From Nilaparvata lugens (Eukaryota > Arthropoda > Insecta > Hemiptera > Delphacidae), in assembly GCF_014356525.2 (NCBI RefSeq), contig NC_052505.1, forward strand, positions 46,828,969-46,892,968: a DNA stretch of 64,000 nt. Direction: 5' to 3'. The notes under the pieces were generated by a model, which saw only the letters and a list, made by a program, of their open reading frames with translations, was not told the origin of the DNA and searched no databases. A program made the translations under genes and the position numbers. Positions 58,836 through 64,000 of this stretch are shown here, one piece after another; within the stretch, counting starts at the first letter, position 1, and every line of letters starts with the position of its first letter.

Positions 58836-61800
58836 CAGTGGCGGCTCGTCCTATGTGTTCAATGGTTCATTGAACCCCCAGAATTGAACCAACTCCTATA
58901 GAATGATAAATTCTACTCATATAATTATATTTTCATTTTATACTCATTAAATTACATCACAACTTTACACTTATTCTTTATAAAAATGATAAAAGTTTTT
59001 TATATGAATATCTACACTCCTTACAATACGAGGACCTCTATTCCAGAGCTAGATTAATTGGTGTTAAACGTATGTTGAGGAAAACACTTGTAATAAGAAA
59101 AAACTGTTTCTTCCTAAGAAACGAAGAATCCGACCTCTATTTAATTCTAAATAAGTATCTAACCTTGACAAGAGCTACAGAAGTTATGTAAATCTTCAAG
59201 AGTATCTAACAGTCTCACATAAAAATACAGAGAGCCCAAATGAAAAATTCATTTTAGTTGGGAAAAACATCGGATTACCGATGTCTAGGTAAAACCATCG
59301 ATAAGTGAAAAACATTGAACAGTAAACATCGATGTTAGAAACATCGATGTTTGATGTTGAAACATCAATGTTTTTAAACATCGATGTATCGATACCCATC
59401 CCCAAACAGCACCGAATGGCAAGACGAGACGGGTGGTGGTGGAAAGCAGTGTTCATTCCTCGATGTGAAGATTGTGAACCCTGTAAAGACGTGCTTCCTG
59501 GGGGGTTATCTCTTATGATAGAGTCCCACGTTGTGAAACCATTGTGTGAAGTGGTAAACCTTCGCCCCACTTGTTGGGTGATATTATGTAAAATGGTAAT
59601 TTTAGTATATATAAGAGCAGTTGCTAAAGTCCCTAATTTGCGAATAAATTCGCAAATAGTTGAGGCCGTCCGGCTCGCAAAATTGCTGGGTTCAAACCGC
59701 AGCTCCAGCTCAGTGGTAGATACATGAATTTTCCAAATGTAATTAATCACCACAAGGTTCAATGACTGGTGATTAGTAATTCTTACCGCTGCTTCTGTGA
59801 AGTTCTTGAAGAAGACCAATAAGGAAATCGAAAAGATAGTTGATGACTGATTACCAGTAACCATGTATCCAACCGAGAATAATGAAAACCAACTATGGTT
59901 TTTTCTAGTTGATTTTTAAAACGCTCATCATGAACACAGGTATCCACCAATTTATCCTTCCGAAATTCCTTAGAACTTACAACGCCAGTTCTGGAAGCTC
60001 TCTGGATCCTTATATGATATAACAGGAACCTTATTAATATAATTATTAATATGTTCTTTCTGGCGAACTAATGTGACTATCATCAAAGGATGATAAGTAC
60101 TGAATGCTCTTAATAAGGTCAATATTAATTGATTCACTAATTTTATATGCTGCTGAATATTTTTTTTTCTTGGTACCAAGACAGCTCAAACTGTATATCA
60201 CGAAATGAGCTAGGATAAAATGAACTTCTATGATTTGTATGCTGACATAAAACACAAAATATATTCCCATAGAACAATATATATATATATAATATTCTAT
60301 ATCTATAATTTTCTTTAAATAAATTCTTTTATAATATTTGAATAATTATCACAAGGTTTACTAGCAATCACAATAGTGAGCTTTAAAGACTATAAATTAA
60401 TATATTATATTTATAATGATGTGTGGACTTGGTTCAATTCAGAATTCTACAATTTAAAACATGTTCGGTCTATAGAGTTAATAGGACAAACTTTGATCAA
60501 TTAGCAAATAATAACTAATAAAGTTGTTATTTAAAAAATAAAATCTCAGGGTTTTTAATGAGTTCGTGCCGTGCATGGAAGTAAGCTTCTTACATATATC
60601 AAATAAATTCATAAAACGTTCTTATAAACTATATGATAGCACTCAACACGTTGCAAAATTTCCTTGATTCGAATTCATTTATATAGCGCTTTGATTGATT
60701 CCCCAACTCTAATAAAAAAGAGGCCTTTCCAAAACGAGCTCGTTTGAACAAACACTCACAGTAATGATGTTCTTGGAGGTCTTGTAGAATAAATTAATTA
60801 TTTCCAATAATTAATTGTGCAGGTCCTTTTCGTCTCAGCAGGGCTCGCGCGTGGTTCAGATTTCTTATAGATTTCTTTCCGTATTAAAGATGTATTTATG
60901 GGAATTGATTACAATTAAGAACTCTTCAACAACACTGAGTTCACAGATAATTAAACATTAATTACAAAATAGTTCACATTTAAAAGAGGGATAGGCTTGA
61001 TAATTTTAAAATTTAAAGGAAGAAAGAACCCTAAACTCCATGTGCATCCTCTCAGAACGAGATCACAAGCCAGAAGAAAGTGGTTTTCAGAAAAATTTTA
61101 TCTCTTCCTTGAACGATTTGTAAGCTTCTTTCTGATTGGCTTTTAATTTAGCAAACTCAATACAATTGGCTGCTTCAGAATCAGGGCTTCTTCAACTTTA
61201 TAATAGAAAAAATAAATAAAAATATTTATATAAATATATGGAGTGATTGTCTTAAACTATTCTGATAAATAAGTCGCGATATACGATGTTAATATGTAAT
61301 ATATATATTTAGTTTTTTATACGAGTTTTGTATACTCTTGATTCTCGTGCTTTTTTAGATTGTAATAAATATTTATACAGCAATAATAGTTGTCCCTATT
61401 TATTTACATAAATCTTCCTCAGTATATATAATACACCTTTTGTGAGTAAACTTTATAATTCAACTTGTACTGGTTGATTGAACAATCAGCTGATTCGTTA
61501 GGTATTGATTCAAATAACTATTGATTTATTCTAGATCGATTGATTCATTTAAAAGTGTAAACAAATAATTCTAACCTCAATGTACATGCAAACTTTTATT
61601 TTTTATGATCTGCCAATAATAAATAAGCCGCTTTATAATTTGTAATTCTGCCAATGGATCCTCATAGTTGTTGAATCACAATTATGCATGTTTTTTCTTA
61701 TCATTTTAGATAATATGATTACTCTTTTATCACTAACAACATTCGATTTTACTTGAGTGGTTCTTTGACTGGGTTATCTTTCTTTTCCATTTTATAATTC

Positions 61801-62655
61801 TATTAAAGTTCAATAGTTCATTTCAAAATATTTTGTTGTGCTCAAATACCACGTGACAACCCAAAAACAGTGCTCGGTGAGGTAGTTGTACAGAGGAGGG
61901 GAATCGGTTTGCTAGCACGGATTTGGTTCACAATCCTGTCTTAACCAAGTTTGCACGAGTTCATCCGAGAGTAGCCGAACCTAGCCGAGGCAAGTGTAGC
62001 ATTCGGTAAGCCTTGGAATGAATCGTGAGTATTCGTGATACGGATTCAGTAGCAGTGCCATCTTGAACATAACCAATAAATTCAAATTTTGTGGCAGTAA
62101 ACAGTGAAAAACGGTGAACAAGAAGTAGAAAGCGTGACAGTTTTGAGGTTATACGGTATGGTTTCGGGTTTACACTGTATACAGTTGTGATAGCTTTCAC
62201 TGCATTTTTTGTTATATAAATTTCTTTATATAAAAATATGTGTGTTGAAGAATATAGACTAGTAATTTCTAGTATTTCTAGTATGTCCATTTTGTTTTAG
62301 TGAGAGTGTGAATATAATTTATTGTGTTAGGTACCGTAACAGCATTTCGATAAAGAAATATGAATAAGGTTCAGTATTTGTTAAAGAAAAAAACATTATT
62401 AATATTGAGGATAGGTGTAAATAAAACATGATGGTAGATTAACTCCCAAAGTAAAAATCAAACAAGAAAAATATGAACAGGACAAAAAATCTATATTTGT
62501 AGAAAATATGCTCAATCTTTGGGGAGTAATTCCTTAAAATTATTATTGATTACCTTTACACTTGATTATGCTCAATTCTCTATATCCTCTTGACCTTTCT
62601 CCCCTATAGATCATGAGGTTGAACCCCCAAGCTGAAAGATCACGAGCCGCTACTG
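58836..62655. mobile_element. non-autonomous hAT transposon, 3820 bp
   Basis: The ends are CAGTGGCGGCTCGT (58836) and the inverse ACGAGCCGCTACTG (ending 62655), with one mismatch. The 8-bp sequence CCCATGGT flanks both ends (58828-58835 and 62656-62663), the hallmark hAT target duplication. No frame resembles a hAT transposase with RED/BED or dimerisation motifs; the longest frame is 222 residues with no motif. A block at 59320-59395 is dense in ACATCGATGTT motifs and may be another, nested element. Confidence 0.85.
59260..59400. repeat. ATCGATGTTT-rich inverted motif cluster inside the hAT element
   Basis: ACATCGATGTT occurs several times in both orientations with variants ACATCAATGTT. It ends with ATCGATACCCATCCCC. 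It resembles subterminal regions of DNA transposons. Confidence 0.5.
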
Positions 62656-62663
62656 CCCATGGT

Positions 62664-64000
62664 CATGAAGATAATTATAGAAATTAGTCCCTCTGTTGGA
62701 TTCGCTTCAAAATTACCCATTTTCACATACACTATGGATTTCAATATCCGGAAGAAAGCGTGAATAGAGTGTTATTTTTACCGTGAATTTCGTTGTTGTT
62801 ATTCGGCACCTATTACTGGATATGAATGAAATATGAATAGGATTCATATGAATTCAATAATCAAGTCATATTCATGATAGACAATAGCCATTGGATTCCT
62901 GATAACTTTCTATATTGAATTTCGATTTTAGAACCACATTATAGGTTCGAATGATCGATCAAACGCACATCGGACGTACTTTAGGATTGGAGGCAACGCA
63001 ACCTTTTATACTATCCTATTAAAGTAAGGTGGGCAGCAACACCGAACAAGTGCAGGCAACATCGTTTAGAACGTCGACTCACAAAGCGCAAATAAAATTG
63101 CTCGCAGTCTGTGCTTCAGAAGGAGATAGAAACGAGCATTAATTAATTTATGCTTTCGCTTTTGATTCGCATTGAGTGCGTGCGCAGTGAGCAGACAAGA
63201 TGGCGGAGTGGGAGGGACAGCATGCCCGGGGTTAATTTGTAGCCTTTGTTGGAAAACTCAAAGAATCCTTCCTTCCTTGGTAACCTAGCTCCTTAATATA
63301 CGGACCCAAGAGGAGCTGAACTCTCTCGGCTCTTCCTTCCACCACCACAACCATCCTTCATTCCTCTCCTATTTTCCTTTCACTGTCTTCCCTCTCACTA
63401 ATCTCCCTCCACCTCACCGCACTCACTTTTCCTTTATCTACTCCCATCTCATTCTCGGAGCCATTCAAGTCGATCAGTGTTGAACGGCTGATCCTCTCCT
63501 TCAATTGAAAGTACTTTGAGATCTCGGTTATACTGCACAGTTCACACCTCTACTGTAACTGTGAATTACTGCATTGAAAGCGGGTGTTTGCTTGATGACT
63601 TGATTGTAGGATAGATCTGACTGCTAGAGAGAAGAGTCGTTCACAGTGAATTACTTCAACACCTCTTATTCTACATAAAACTTTTTGATGTTTGACGTGC
63701 CAAAATTTCAATGATGATATGAGAGATTGAGTTCTGCTACCTATTCAACACCCTCCAATAGAAAATAAATATTTTCGTGATATTTGTATTCATTGGCATA
63801 CAATTTGCCATTCTATTTCAATTTTGATTTATTGAAACTCACACAACACACATGGAAAGTGAATAAGAAGGATCAATAGAAATGAGAGTAAAAGGAATAA
63901 CAATACAAAAGACAATTTGTTGTATGGTGACGGTATAAATTATAAACGTAGTTTTTGAGAAAATAGGCATCATTTATTGTCTTTAGAAGTTGTGCTTGTG
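62664..64000. other. unannotated stretch with a GC-richer patch
   Basis: No coding frame supported. Around 63050-63480 GC content rises and AAGATGGCGGAG (YY1/Pho-like core) and long pyrimidine-rich runs (63330-63450) occur, compatible with a host promoter or regulatory element. Neither strand shows a start codon with a credible protein. Confidence 0.3.

Noticed and set aside
59196..59864. 222-residue frame as hAT transposase
   Set aside because: It lacks transposase motifs, and part of it translates the ATCGATGTTT motif cluster.
61870..61990. SINE-like GGTTCACAATCC region
   Set aside because: B-box match is poor and no A box or tail could be placed.

Overview
This window looks like genomic DNA of a planthopper-type hemipteran insect, most likely Nilaparvata lugens. 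It is AT-rich and intron-poor, and I see no bacterial-style operons. It is saturated with insect transposable elements. One short repeat family with four copies here (termini ACTTTCCTTGCC and TCTGGTGTGGCG) matches a sequence I remember as very abundant in that species. That species call rests on memory plus repeat content, not on a database search. I recognise no intact host protein-coding gene, tRNA, rRNA or CRISPR array. Every convincing coding region belongs to a retroelement, and most are broken.

Layout. 1-4902: the 3' part of a plus-strand Ty3/gypsy element (RNase H and integrase, an unidentified extra ORF, polypurine tract, long LTR). 4903-5207 and 10338-10545: an 8-bp satellite into which a related minus-strand element (5208-10337) has inserted. 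That second element keeps gag and protease but has lost RT, RNase H and integrase. The three LTRs carry a 46-47 bp minisatellite with 24, 18 and 21 copies. 10613-12899: nested MITE-like repeats. 14407-18580: a minus-strand LINE with a degraded ORF1, an ORF2 that lost its endonuclease, and a MITE inserted at the ORF2 end. 18600-39450: mostly anonymous AT-rich DNA with SINE, LINE and MITE remnants and a few GC-rich islands that could be host regulatory DNA.

39853-44186: one copy of the common repeat is split by a 3.36-kb composite insertion (repeat fragment, LINE reverse transcriptase, almost 1 kb of 8-bp satellite) flanked by a 12-bp target duplication. 48540-56595: an env gene of errantivirus type and part of an LTR, decayed and broken by at least two insertions, one of them a nearly complete LINE (52023-55808) flanked by a 10-bp duplication. 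57465-58215: a minisatellite. 58836-62655: a 3.8-kb non-autonomous hAT transposon with an 8-bp target duplication. 62664-64000: unannotated DNA with a moderately GC-rich stretch.

The genes do not form a pathway. The window is best read as a stratified record of insertions. The nesting order can be recovered in several places from target duplications and interrupted reading frames.
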